From NCBI GenBank assembly GCA_038106145.1, contig JAYODD010000020.1, positions 1-31,974 of the forward strand: a DNA stretch of 31,974 bases, read 5' to 3'. The stretch comes from JBFJKD01 sp038106145 (GTDB taxonomy: Bacteria; Pseudomonadota; Gammaproteobacteria; Pseudomonadales; Porticoccaceae). The notes beneath the pieces were generated by a model that was not told the origin of the DNA, did no database searches, and worked only from the letters and a program-made list of their open reading frames with translations. This document shows positions 17,091 to 24,824 of this stretch, one piece after another (position 1 is the first letter of the stretch; each line of letters opens with the position of its first letter). Position numbers and translations under genes: made by a program.

Positions 17091-17747
17091 TTGAAAGTTA
17101 GCTTGGATAAAGACCGAACTTGTCAACCCAATACGGCGGGCGAGCCCTGGTACCGCCAGTTCTGGCCCTGGTTTTTGCTTGCGTTGCCCGCGGCGGTAGT
17201 GTGTGCAAGTTTGTACACGCTGGTGCTCGCGAACCGCCATGGCGACCAGCTGGTCAGCGACAATTATTATCGGGATGGGTTGGCCATTAACGAGCGTTTG
17301 TCGCAGGACGAGCGGGCCCGTGTGCTGGGTTTGTCTGCGCGGATAGAATTTGCCGACAACGGTGGAGAATTTGCCGGCGACGGGATTGCGGTGGTGATTC
17401 GGTTGGCGGCGCACCCAGTGGCGCAGGCGGGGGATTTACCCGACCAGGTAACACTACTGCTGTTGCATCCCACCGATGTCCGTGGGGATATCACCCTGGT
17501 GGCGAGCGCCGTCGGTGGCGCGGTCTATCGGGGTCATTTATCCACCCGTCCAGCCCATCGTTTTTACCTGCGGGTGATGCCCGGTTCGCTGCGAGATGGC
17601 GCGGCCTACAATGCGGCGCCCTGGCGCCTGAACGGCGAAATTGATTTTGCCCGGGAACACACGCGTTTTCTCGGGTCCCGCGACATTCGTCCAGCGCGGG
17701 AAAAAGACCGGTCAAACGATACCAGTGAGTCAGGCGATGTCCGCTAA
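17091..17747 (+). CDS. ccoH: cbb3 oxidase assembly protein CcoH (FixH family)
   Basis: This 218-residue FixH-family protein has one N-terminal membrane helix (about 25-47) and a periplasmic domain. The conserved SDNYYRDGLAIN segment after the helix identifies the family. CcoH proteins stabilise assembly intermediates of the oxidase. The only sensible start in frame is TTG at 17091, with AGGGGTGGA about eight bases before it; a nearby ATG (17083) is in another frame and stops at once. The C-terminal 25 residues are charged and poorly conserved. Its end overlaps ccoI by 11 bases, implying coupled translation. Confidence 0.85.
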   Translation: MKVSLDKDRTCQPNTAGEPWYRQFWPWFLLALPAAVVCASLYTLVLANRHGDQLVSDNYYRDGLAINERLSQDERARVLGLSARIEFADNGGEFAGDGIAVVIRLAAHPVAQAGDLPDQVTLLLLHPTDVRGDITLVASAVGGAVYRGHLSTRPAHRFYLRVMPGSLRDGAAYNAAPWRLNGEIDFAREHTRFLGSRDIRPAREKDRSNDTSESGDVR

Positions 17748-20268
17748 CCGCTGCTTTCATTGTCAGTTGCCGGTTCCCGCTGGTGTCGATTTCAGCCTGG
17801 TCGTGGACGACGTAGCGAGGCCAATGTGTTGTATCGGCTGCGAGGCGGTGGCGAGTGCGATTATCGACAATGGGCTGGAAAAGTTTTATCGCTATCGAAC
17901 TCGCCCCGCCCAGCGCGCCGAGTTCGATGCGCAATTTGGCGATTACGATCTGCCCGCGGTGTATGAGGACTTATTTAGCGTCAATGGGCAGGGTCTGGCT
18001 ACGATTGAGTTAGCCGTCACGGGCATAACCTGTGCTGCCTGTGCCTGGCTGATCGAACAGCGCTTGTGCAAATTGCCCGGGGTGGAGGCGGTTGCGGTTA
18101 ACGTCACTCGCCATCGCTGCCGAGTGCAGTGGCGTCTTGCGGACCTGCCCCTGAGCAAAATAATGGGCGCTATCGCGAGTATTGGCTATCGGGTTGAACC
18201 CGCAGACGAATCCAGCGCACTGGCGTCGCTTGCCGTCGAGCAACGGCGTTATGTATTGCGCCTTGGCGTTGCCGGGATTGGCATGATGCAGGCGGGAATG
18301 CTGGCCATTGCGTTGTATGCGGGCGCTTTTCAGGGCATCGAACAGCAGTGGATAAATTTTTTGCGCTGGATCAGCGTGCTGGTCGCCACCCCGGTGGTGA
18401 CGTATTCGGCGCAACCATTTTTTCTCGGCGCCTGGCGCAGTGTGCGCTGTATGCAGTTAACCATGGATGTCCCCATCGCCCTGGCGATAGGGCTGGCGTA
18501 TATGGCCAGCTTGTGGGCGACCACGACGCAGGCTGGGGAGGTTTATTTTGATGCGGTGTCCATGCTCACCTTTTTTTTACTGCTGGGACGTTTTCTTGAG
18601 ATGCGCGTGCGTTACCGCAACGAACTGGCGGCGGGACGTGCGGCCCGCTCACTGCCACTGACCGCGCTGCGGGTAACTGGTGCGCATTTGGAACGGGTAC
18701 CGGTTAAATCATTGTGCGTCGGTGAAGTTATTCAGATTGGCGAAGGGGACACGCTACCCACCGACGGAGTCGTCGTTTCCGGATACAGTCAGGTGGTAGA
18801 AGCAGTGTTGACCGGGGAGCAACAACCCGTCGGTAAAGGACGCGGCGATCCGGTGAGCGCCGGCACGGTAAATACCAGCAATCGGCTCCTGGTTCGAGTC
18901 AGTGCGGTTGGCAGAGCCACCCGTTTGTCAGCCATTTTATCCATGCTGGATGCGGCGGTGGCGGAAAAGCCCAAGCAGGTCGCCGTGGCCGACCGCCTGG
19001 CGGGCTGGTTTGTGTTACTGGTGCTGGTGGTGGCCGCTTTGGTGTTTACGCTGTGGTGGTGGTTGGAACCAGAGCGCGCGCTGTGGGTGACTTTGTCCGT
19101 ATTGGTGGTCACCTGTCCCTGCGCGCTGTCGCTGGCGACGCCGGTGGCGCTGGCGGTGGCTACAGGCCGTCTACAGCGAGAGGGGTTTCTGGTACGGCGC
19201 GGCCACGTCTTGCAAACCTTGCATGAGGTGACGCGAGTGATGCTGGATAAAACCGGCACCCTGACAACTGGGAAACTGATGGTCCAAAAGGTATTGACGC
19301 CGTCAATCGACAATTCACGGTCGCATTCGTCAACGCTGTGGAGTGAGATACCGGAGCCGCAGGACGGTGAAATCCTGGATATCGCCGCAGCACTGGAACA
19401 GGGTTGTCGCCATCCGATCGCCATGGCTTTGAATGACCGTGCCACCCCGGTGCAAACGCAACAACTTGAGCATACTGTCGGTGGTGGTGTGAGCGGGCTG
19501 ATTGACGGGGAGCTGTATGCCCTTGGCAAAGCGGAGTTTGTCACCCAGGCGCTGGGGTTGACGCGGGTGTTTCCGCAGTTACAAATTCCCGCCGCGAACG
19601 GCGACGAGGCGCGCGGGGCGCAACCGCGAATTGTGGTGTATCTGGCCAACCACCGCGGCCCGGTGGCGGCGCTAATTCTGGTTGATGCCCTGCGTCCAGG
19701 AGCGGGCGCGATGGTGCGACGGTTTGCCCAACGCCAACTTGCGGTTGAGTTGTTAAGTGGCGATAGAGCTGAGAATGTATCCGAGTTGGCGACAATGCTC
19801 GGGATTGATACCTGGCATGGGAATAGCTCGCCGGCGGATAAGTTGGCGCATATTCGCGCTAGGCAGGCCGCTGGGGATGTGGTGCTGATGGTGGGTGACG
19901 GCATCAACGATGTGCCAGTACTGAGTGGTGCTGATATTTCCGTGGCGGTGGGTGACAGCACGGACTTCACCCGTCTGGCGGCCGACGCGGTCCTGATGAG
20001 CGGGAATTTGCATACGCTGGTGGCAGCGGTGGATGTGGCACATAAAACCGCTCACATTGTGCGGCAGAATATGTGGTGGGCAATATTTTATAATGCGAGT
20101 GCGTTGCCACTGGCGATGGCTGGCTGGGTCCCGCCGTGGGCAGCGGCAATCGGCATGTCGGCCAGCTCACTGCTGGTGGTGGTTAATGCCTTGCGATTGC
20201 GCGGCGGCGACATTCAGCGCAGCGCACCGGATATAGAGACAGGGCCAGCGCCGGCCCTGATAATCTGA
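17737..20268 (+). CDS. ccoI: Copper-exporting P1B-type ATPase CcoI (FixI/CopA2)
   Basis: This 843-residue heavy-metal P-type ATPase moves Cu(I) out of the cytoplasm for loading into the oxidase CuB site. Domains in order: an N-terminal cysteine-rich domain (Cys6/Cys9 and CCIGC at 31-35), an HMA domain with TCAAC (98-102), and membrane helices from about 150. Then come the actuator TGE (359-361), the membrane copper site CPC (460-462), the phosphorylation motif DKTGT from Asp504, the nucleotide-domain HP in CRHPIAMAL near 565, and GDGIND (720-725). The double cysteine N-terminus is typical of the slow, assembly-linked CopA2/FixI subgroup rather than detoxifying CopA. The start at 17737 fits the overlap with ccoH. 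Confidence 0.95.
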   Translation: MSANRCFHCQLPVPAGVDFSLVVDDVARPMCCIGCEAVASAIIDNGLEKFYRYRTRPAQRAEFDAQFGDYDLPAVYEDLFSVNGQGLATIELAVTGITCAACAWLIEQRLCKLPGVEAVAVNVTRHRCRVQWRLADLPLSKIMGAIASIGYRVEPADESSALASLAVEQRRYVLRLGVAGIGMMQAGMLAIALYAGAFQGIEQQWINFLRWISVLVATPVVTYSAQPFFLGAWRSVRCMQLTMDVPIALAIGLAYMASLWATTTQAGEVYFDAVSMLTFFLLLGRFLEMRVRYRNELAAGRAARSLPLTALRVTGAHLERVPVKSLCVGEVIQIGEGDTLPTDGVVVSGYSQVVEAVLTGEQQPVGKGRGDPVSAGTVNTSNRLLVRVSAVGRATRLSAILSMLDAAVAEKPKQVAVADRLAGWFVLLVLVVAALVFTLWWWLEPERALWVTLSVLVVTCPCALSLATPVALAVATGRLQREGFLVRRGHVLQTLHEVTRVMLDKTGTLTTGKLMVQKVLTPSIDNSRSHSSTLWSEIPEPQDGEILDIAAALEQGCRHPIAMALNDRATPVQTQQLEHTVGGGVSGLIDGELYALGKAEFVTQALGLTRVFPQLQIPAANGDEARGAQPRIVVYLANHRGPVAALILVDALRPGAGAMVRRFAQRQLAVELLSGDRAENVSELATMLGIDTWHGNSSPADKLAHIRARQAAGDVVLMVGDGINDVPVLSGADISVAVGDSTDFTRLAADAVLMSGNLHTLVAAVDVAHKTAHIVRQNMWWAIFYNASALPLAMAGWVPPWAAAIGMSASSLLVVVNALRLRGGDIQRSAPDIETGPAPALII

Positions 20269-20301
20269 GATCAGAGAAGTTTGCGCCGCGAAGGTTCTCC
20301 C

Positions 20302-20550
20302 ATGGAAAGTTTGTATTTATTGATCCCCCTGTCCATCGTCGTGCTGGCAGCCAGTCTTGCGGTTTTTTTCTGGGCGGTTAAAAGCGGCCAGTACGAAGAC
20401 CTCGACGGCGATGGTGAGCGGATCCTGTTTGACGAGGAAGTCGGCGGCGAGCGCTCCGCGGCTAATGAAGTGGCCGATCAGTCGGTAGCGGGTGCGATGC
20501 AGGGCGATCGTGCTAGCGGCATGCGACGCCCGGTTGCGACGGATGGGTGA
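20302..20550 (+). CDS. ccoS: cbb3-type cytochrome oxidase assembly protein CcoS
   Basis: This 82-residue protein has one N-terminal membrane helix (about 4-26) followed by the family signature FFWAVKSGQYEDLDGDGERI (28-47). CcoS is needed to insert redox cofactors into the oxidase. The C-terminal 35 residues are an acidic, low-complexity tail that is longer than the core family needs. The start at 20302 has AAGG about eight bases upstream. It lies 33 bases after ccoI and ends near the start of the next gene, completing the GHIS set. Confidence 0.93.
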   Translation: MESLYLLIPLSIVVLAASLAVFFWAVKSGQYEDLDGDGERILFDEEVGGERSAANEVADQSVAGAMQGDRASGMRRPVATDG

Positions 20551-20557
20551 GGACGCC

Positions 20558-21223
20558 GTGGCGGCACTCGCGGTGATGTTTGGCCTTGGATTGCTGGGCG
20601 CGGGCCACTGTGTGGGCATGTGCGGCGGCATAGCATCGGCATTGGGATTTGCGGGCGACCATGGCGCCGGGCGTTGGGTGCTGGCCTATAACCTGGGGCG
20701 TGTAGGCAGTTACGCGCTGGCTGGCGCACTGGTGGCTAGTGTGGGGGCGCTGGGGACCAAATATCTCGCGGCCGGACCCCTGTTACGCGTCGTGGCGGGG
20801 TGTCTGCTGATCGCAATGGGTTTTTATGTGACCGGTTGGTGGCGTGGACTGATCTGGTTGGAACAGGGTGGCCGTCTATTATGGCGACGATTACAACCCC
20901 TGGGGCAGCGGTTCTTGCCGGTGCGATCGACCGGCAACGGGGTGGCACTGGGGTTAATCTGGGGGTGGTTGCCCTGTGGGCTGGTGTACAGCGCACTGGC
21001 ATTTGCCGCGACGGCGGGATCGCCGCTGATGGGGATGGCGCACATGATCGCGTTTGGCCTGGGAACCCTGCCGGCGATGCTGATGGCGGGCTTTGCCAGT
21101 GGCGCGCTCGCACGACAGCTGCAAAGGGTGGCATTGCGCCGCGTGTTTGCACTGTTGCTGGTCAGCTATGGCGTCTGGACGTTGCTCGCAGTGTTTGCGG
21201 AGCACTGGGGCCATCAGTCCTGA
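20558..21223 (+). CDS. SafE/TauE-like (DsbD_2/UreH-like) membrane protein of the cbb3 cluster
   Basis: This is a polytopic membrane protein of about 221 residues with six or so helices. Near its N-terminus is the motif GHCVGMCGG and near the middle WLPCGLVYSAL. These cysteine-bearing motifs mark the UreH-like/sulfite exporter TauE-SafE subgroup that commonly follows ccoS. Its role is unproven; copper handling or thiol chemistry for oxidase assembly is inferred from position and cysteines. The GTG at 20558 is preferred because TGAGGA lies just upstream. An in-frame ATG at 20543 overlaps the end of ccoS and would add five residues but lacks a ribosome-binding site. Confidence 0.82.
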   Translation: MAALAVMFGLGLLGAGHCVGMCGGIASALGFAGDHGAGRWVLAYNLGRVGSYALAGALVASVGALGTKYLAAGPLLRVVAGCLLIAMGFYVTGWWRGLIWLEQGGRLLWRRLQPLGQRFLPVRSTGNGVALGLIWGWLPCGLVYSALAFAATAGSPLMGMAHMIAFGLGTLPAMLMAGFASGALARQLQRVALRRVFALLLVSYGVWTLLAVFAEHWGHQS

Positions 21224-21280
21224 TCGGGCGCCAGGGCTATCCGTTGGGCGCAACCGGGTGCGACACTTCGGGGATTGCGC

Positions 21281-21322
21281 TTGATGTTAGTCAATGTGCT
21301 GCCCCCGCGCAGGCGCTATAAA
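21281..21322 (+). promoter_or_regulatory. FNR/ANR-dependent promoter before the Yip1-like gene
   Basis: TTGATGTTAGTCAA (21281-21294) fits the FNR/ANR site TTGAT-N4-RTCAA in full. TATAAA (21317-21322) is placed so that the predicted start, near 21329, puts the site centre at -41.5. This is textbook class II activation geometry and is a better match than the site before ccoN. The leader to the next gene is about 52 bases. Confidence 0.8.
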
Positions 21323-21380
21323 TCCCCCGTAACTGTTATAAAACCCCTGCAACTATCACAACAATTGAACAGGCGTGCTT

Positions 21381-21980
21381 ATGTTTGACCATATACCGGG
21401 GTTATTGCTGCGCCCGCGCGCACAGTGGAAAGCTATCGCGACGTTGAGCGACGCGCAAATCAAACGATTGCTCCCCTATCCCATCGTTATGGCGTTACTG
21501 CCAGCACTGGGTTTTTACGTGGGTACGACCAGGATCGGCTGGAGTATCACCGGGGTCGAAATGGTGCGGATCACGGAGGCTAGCGCGATTCCGCTCGTGG
21601 TACTTTTTTACCTGGCGTTGCTTGGTGCCGTGGTGTTTATCGGGTTGCTGTTGGACTGGATGTCGCAGACCTATCAGACCGCGTCATTTCCCATCAAGGG
21701 TGTGGTGTTGATGGGCTATGCCTGTACGCCGGTTTTTTTAGCCGGCGCTTTTGCCGCCTATCCGATATGGTGGCTGGATCTCGTATTGGCGATCGCGGCC
21801 TGTACCTACGCCATTTATCTGGTGTACCTGGGGGTGCCGGTAATGATGAAGGTCCCGTGGGACAGGGGTTTTCTGTATGCCAGCGCGGTGTTTACGGTGG
21901 CGCTGGTTTATGTGGTTGTGGTGCTGGTGGGCACGGCCATTATCTGGGAGTATATCGCGACGCCGGTGTTTGTCGATTGA
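21381..21980 (+). CDS. Yip1-family membrane protein
   Basis: This 199-residue integral membrane protein has about five helices (near 33-52, 70-92, 105-128, 130-150 and 165-190) and a short cytoplasmic N-terminus containing LLRPRAQWKAIA. That arrangement and the N-terminal motif suit the bacterial Yip1 (PF04893-type) family, whose function in bacteria is unknown. The start at 21381 has AGG about eight bases upstream; a GTG two codons earlier is less likely. It is not close-packed with the cco operon but has its own FNR-type promoter, so an oxygen-limitation role is inferred. The gloA gene follows 40 bases later. Confidence 0.7.
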   Translation: MFDHIPGLLLRPRAQWKAIATLSDAQIKRLLPYPIVMALLPALGFYVGTTRIGWSITGVEMVRITEASAIPLVVLFYLALLGAVVFIGLLLDWMSQTYQTASFPIKGVVLMGYACTPVFLAGAFAAYPIWWLDLVLAIAACTYAIYLVYLGVPVMMKVPWDRGFLYASAVFTVALVYVVVVLVGTAIIWEYIATPVFVD

Positions 21981-22020
21981 CCGGGGCCGTCAACGGGTGG
22001 TTAAAATTCAGGAAGTGCGG

Positions 22021-22401
22021 ATGAGACTGTTGCATACGATGTTGCGGGTGGGGAATCTGGAGCGTTCCCTGGCGTTCTATACCGAACTGCTGGGAATGCA
22101 GTTATTGCGCAAAACGGATTTTCCGGAGGGGCGTTTCACGCTGGCATTTCTCGGCTATGGACCCGAGTCTGAAAATACCGTGCTGGAGTTGACGCACAAT
22201 TGGGACACCGCCAGCTACACTCGCGGCAATGCTTACGGGCACATTGCAATTGGTGTCGAGGACGTCTACGCGACCTGTGCGGCGATTAAGGCCAAGGGGG
22301 GTAATGTGGTGCGCGAGCCCGGCCCGATGCAGCACGGTACAACGGTGTTGGCATTTGTGGAAGATCCAGATGGGTACAGGGTTGAATTGCTGTCGCTGTA
22401 G
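22021..22401 (+). CDS. gloA: Lactoylglutathione lyase (glyoxalase I)
   Basis: It isomerises the methylglyoxal-glutathione hemithioacetal to S-lactoylglutathione, the first step of methylglyoxal detoxification. The 126-residue protein has all four metal ligands at the E. coli positions: His5, Glu56, His74 and Glu122. The short form without the eukaryotic inserts indicates a nickel/cobalt-type enzyme. AGGAAG stands six bases before the ATG at 22021. It lies 40 bases after the Yip1-like gene, so the two may be co-transcribed from the FNR-type promoter. It converges with a minus-strand pair 33 bases beyond. Confidence 0.96.
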   Translation: MRLLHTMLRVGNLERSLAFYTELLGMQLLRKTDFPEGRFTLAFLGYGPESENTVLELTHNWDTASYTRGNAYGHIAIGVEDVYATCAAIKAKGGNVVREPGPMQHGTTVLAFVEDPDGYRVELLSL

Positions 22402-22434
22402 CGGTAGTGACCGACCGCTCGCAAGGCTCGACTT

Positions 22435-22851
22435 TCAGTCGCCATCGACCACTAATGGCGCCGCGCCGCGTTTTGCCCGCAACCAGTTGAGACTCTCATA
22501 CACCTGGGGCAGTCGCACGACCCGACGCTCCAGGTGGAATTTTCCCGGGTAGTCGAGCAGAAGTATGCCCATTGCCATGGTGAGCAGTCCCTGACCTGGC
22601 AGAAACAGCATCAGGATGCCCCCCGATAGCAGTATCAGTCCAAGCGCGTTTTTGCCAATCAATACGCCCAGGCGGATGGCGGGATGGGTCTGTTTCCAGG
22701 GAGTGGGGCGGCGCTTTTCCCGCAAAAAATAGTCTTCGGGGATACGGCTGACCAGCCACGGCAGACTCAGCAGACTGGCAATAAAAGTAACAACCGACAC
22801 GCCGGTCATCCATGCCAGCAACGCCTGGTGTTGGGAAAACCACTCGATCAA
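22435..22851 (-). CDS. Small membrane protein with PGPGW-like motif
   Basis: This 138-residue protein has a hydrophobic segment at about 10-34 and a pair of close hydrophobic segments at about 63-83 and 85-100, separated by FLPGQG. It resembles the PGPGW-motif membrane proteins (PGPGW here replaced by PGQGL), a family of unknown function. The C-terminal 35 residues are amphipathic and basic. Its ATG overlaps the ygfZ stop codon by four bases (ATGA), so translation is coupled. No function can be given beyond membrane location. Confidence 0.75.
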   Translation of the reverse strand: MIEWFSQHQALLAWMTGVSVVTFIASLLSLPWLVSRIPEDYFLREKRRPTPWKQTHPAIRLGVLIGKNALGLILLSGGILMLFLPGQGLLTMAMGILLLDYPGKFHLERRVVRLPQVYESLNWLRAKRGAAPLVVDGD

Positions 22852-23894
22852 GGTGTATCCAGTGAGTAGGGCAGGGGCAGCAGGGTAACCGCCACAGGTG
22901 TGTCGGCGATGGTCAGATGCCGCTGTTGTGTGGCTTCCTGGGTGAGGACGGCCAGTATTTCCTGAGTGGTTGCGTTAGCCGCGGCGGCGAGCGCCACCTG
23001 GCCGACTTCCTGGGTGCTGTCGACGCCCGTGATCACCGCGCCCGGGTGACATACGTCAACGGTATCAACGGACAGGCGGTAGAGCCGCCGCTTGAGTTTG
23101 CCCAGGTACTGCATGCGCGCCACGATTTCCTGCCCCGTATAACAGCCTTTTTTGAAACTGACCGCGCCGAGGGCCTGGTAATTCAGCATTTGCGGCACAA
23201 ATTCCCCACTGGTTTCGGGGCAAACTCCGGCAAATCCGGCGCGCACGTCGAGCAGTTGCCAGAACGGCAACCCGACTGCGGTAGCGTTCGCGGCAAGTTT
23301 TCGCCAGACGGCTGCGGCGTTCGCCTGCGCTACGACGACGATAAAACGCTCTGCAGCAATACGTATCAACGTGGCGAGCTCGCCCTCTACAGTCTGGTTG
23401 ATAGCCCCGGGTATTTCTTCAAATAGCGTGGCGAGGGCGGCCGTTGAATGGGGTCCGGCTACGCCAAATTGCCGATAATCGTCACTGCAATCATGCAGCG
23501 AGGTTTTAGAGAACACCGCGTATTTACTCAGGGTGACGATGGTCGGCGGCACCAGTTCGCGGTGCATCAGCATCAATATCTGGTTGGTCTCACCCGTAGC
23601 GGGGGCGGTGGTGATAAGGCGAAAACTGGTGGTGACCCGCCCCTTGAGATTACAGATTGCCCCCGGGATGCTGGTGCTTCCATTCAGCGCGTTCACGTCG
23701 CAGGTCACCTGTCCCTGCAAAAATTTGGCGCTCTGCGCACCACTGAGAGATAACAGGCCCTGATCGCCAATATCCGTCAGGGTGGTTGTGGCGCCCAGCG
23801 TGGCATAGTCGCCCGCCGTTTCGCCGAAGGAGACAGTAATGCCGCGATCGAAGCGTCCGCCCTGCTGGGCGAGAAATTGATGCCAGCTATTCAT
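22848..23894 (-). CDS. ygfZ: Folate-binding protein YgfZ, iron-sulfur cluster repair/tRNA modification factor
   Basis: This is a 348-residue protein of the GcvT-like folate-binding fold. It carries the YgfZ signature K-G-C-Y-x-G-Q-E at 249-256 with the key cysteine Cys251. In E. coli YgfZ supports iron-sulfur enzymes such as the tRNA methylthiotransferase MiaB, using a tetrahydrofolate species. The N-terminal region (LSLSGAQSAKFLQGQVTCDV, 48-67) is also typical. It is divergent from sdhE, the same pairing as ygfZ/ygfY in E. coli. It overlaps the next minus-strand gene by four bases. Confidence 0.93.
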   Translation of the reverse strand: MNSWHQFLAQQGGRFDRGITVSFGETAGDYATLGATTTLTDIGDQGLLSLSGAQSAKFLQGQVTCDVNALNGSTSIPGAICNLKGRVTTSFRLITTAPATGETNQILMLMHRELVPPTIVTLSKYAVFSKTSLHDCSDDYRQFGVAGPHSTAALATLFEEIPGAINQTVEGELATLIRIAAERFIVVVAQANAAAVWRKLAANATAVGLPFWQLLDVRAGFAGVCPETSGEFVPQMLNYQALGAVSFKKGCYTGQEIVARMQYLGKLKRRLYRLSVDTVDVCHPGAVITGVDSTQEVGQVALAAAANATTQEILAVLTQEATQQRHLTIADTPVAVTLLPLPYSLDTP

Positions 23895-24160
23895 AAGCGC
23901 CAGAGTAAAACAGGATCGTCATGGTAATCAGTTGCCCCTCGCAGTTCCACTAAAATTGGATCGATTCTCGTGGGCAGTCTCGCGATAGTATGCAGCAAAA
24001 ATAAACGCTTGCGGGTGCGCAGACTCGGGGCGGAAGCTATCGCGGTGACAGGAGATGCGATTATGGCGGCAGCGGCTGAACTATCACTGCCACTTTAGTA
24101 AGATGACCGCTTTGGTTTTCGCAACCGGACGGTGGTATCTCCAATGGAACGACGCCTGTA

Positions 24161-24406
24161 ATGGAACGCAACAAACTTTTTTGGGCCAGCCGGCGCGGTA
24201 TGCTGGAACTCGATCTGATACTGCAACCCTTTGTCGATCGGGTTTACCCATCCCTGTCGCCGGAGGATCAGGCTCGCTATGTCCGGTTGCTACCCTGCGA
24301 AGACCAGGATTTATTCGGCTGGCTAATGCAACACCACATCCCCGCGGATGGGGAGATACGCCGTATCGTCGCTATCATTCGAGCTGCCCATGAACAGCAA
24401 TCTTGA
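24161..24406 (+). CDS. sdhE: Succinate dehydrogenase assembly factor SdhE (YgfY/CptB)
   Basis: This small 81-residue helical protein helps attach FAD covalently to succinate dehydrogenase and fumarate reductase flavoproteins. The diagnostic RGxxE motif is present as Arg12-Gly13-Met-Leu-Glu16, within WASRRGMLELD. The length is normal. The ribosome-binding site is weak. ATGGAACG occurs twice, at 24144 and at the real start 24161; the first copy opens only a five-codon frame. It overlaps ygfX by 17 bases. It was once described as the antitoxin CptB; the flavinylation role is now better supported. Confidence 0.93.
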   Translation: MERNKLFWASRRGMLELDLILQPFVDRVYPSLSPEDQARYVRLLPCEDQDLFGWLMQHHIPADGEIRRIVAIIRAAHEQQS

Positions 24407-24824
24407 CATCGCGCTGCAACCTTCCCGCTATTATTTGGGCTTATTAGGGCTGGTATACGGCGCATCCGCCAGTCTGTTGCTGCTACTGTCCCTATCCACG
24501 GCGCTGCGTTGGGGACTGCTGGCAGCGCTGGGTTGTGGGTTGATTATGGCGCGACAACGCCTGCGTTCAGTGGGGCGCATCGAGCGCCTGGCCTGTTACG
24601 GCGGGCGGTGGTCGGTGGTGCGGTCGGGCCGAACCTGGCCGCTGCGTCAATGCCAGGTCGCGTACTTGAGTAACTGGCTGATCGTACTCAGAATCAGGGA
24701 GACGGGTCGGCGCGTGATGGCGCTACCGCTGTTTCGCGATAGCTGTAACGGGGATGATTTTCGCCGCCTTGCGCTGTGGTGGCGCACGGTCGGGGCTGGT
24801 TCCGTCACCGTCGGCTTTACGTGA
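24390..24824 (+). CDS. ygfX: YgfX/CptA-family membrane protein
   Basis: This 144-residue protein has two adjacent membrane helices (about 15-32 and 36-52) and a cytoplasmic basic domain. It contains GGRWSVVRSGRTWPL and a conserved run of basic residues. It fits the YgfX (CptA) family, always found behind sdhE. In E. coli YgfX was reported to affect cell division proteins, with SdhE as its antitoxin, though this is debated. It starts inside the end of sdhE. Its TGA lies directly against the nadB stop on the other strand (TGATCA at 24822-24827), leaving no intergenic base. Confidence 0.82.
   Translation: MNSNLDIALQPSRYYLGLLGLVYGASASLLLLLSLSTALRWGLLAALGCGLIMARQRLRSVGRIERLACYGGRWSVVRSGRTWPLRQCQVAYLSNWLIVLRIRETGRRVMALPLFRDSCNGDDFRRLALWWRTVGAGSVTVGFT

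Noticed and set aside
18888..18910. GGTTCGAGTC resembling a tRNA T-arm
   Set aside because: It lies inside the ccoI coding frame and no acceptor, D or anticodon stems can be formed around it.
18789..19970. Long open frame antisense to ccoI
   Set aside because: Ser/Thr/Arg-rich translation typical of an antisense shadow; the opposite strand has every P-type ATPase motif.
24055..24393. Open frame overlapping sdhE from an upstream ATG with AGGAG
   Set aside because: It is out of frame with SdhE, whose RGxxE motif and family length are clear, and its own translation resembles no protein.
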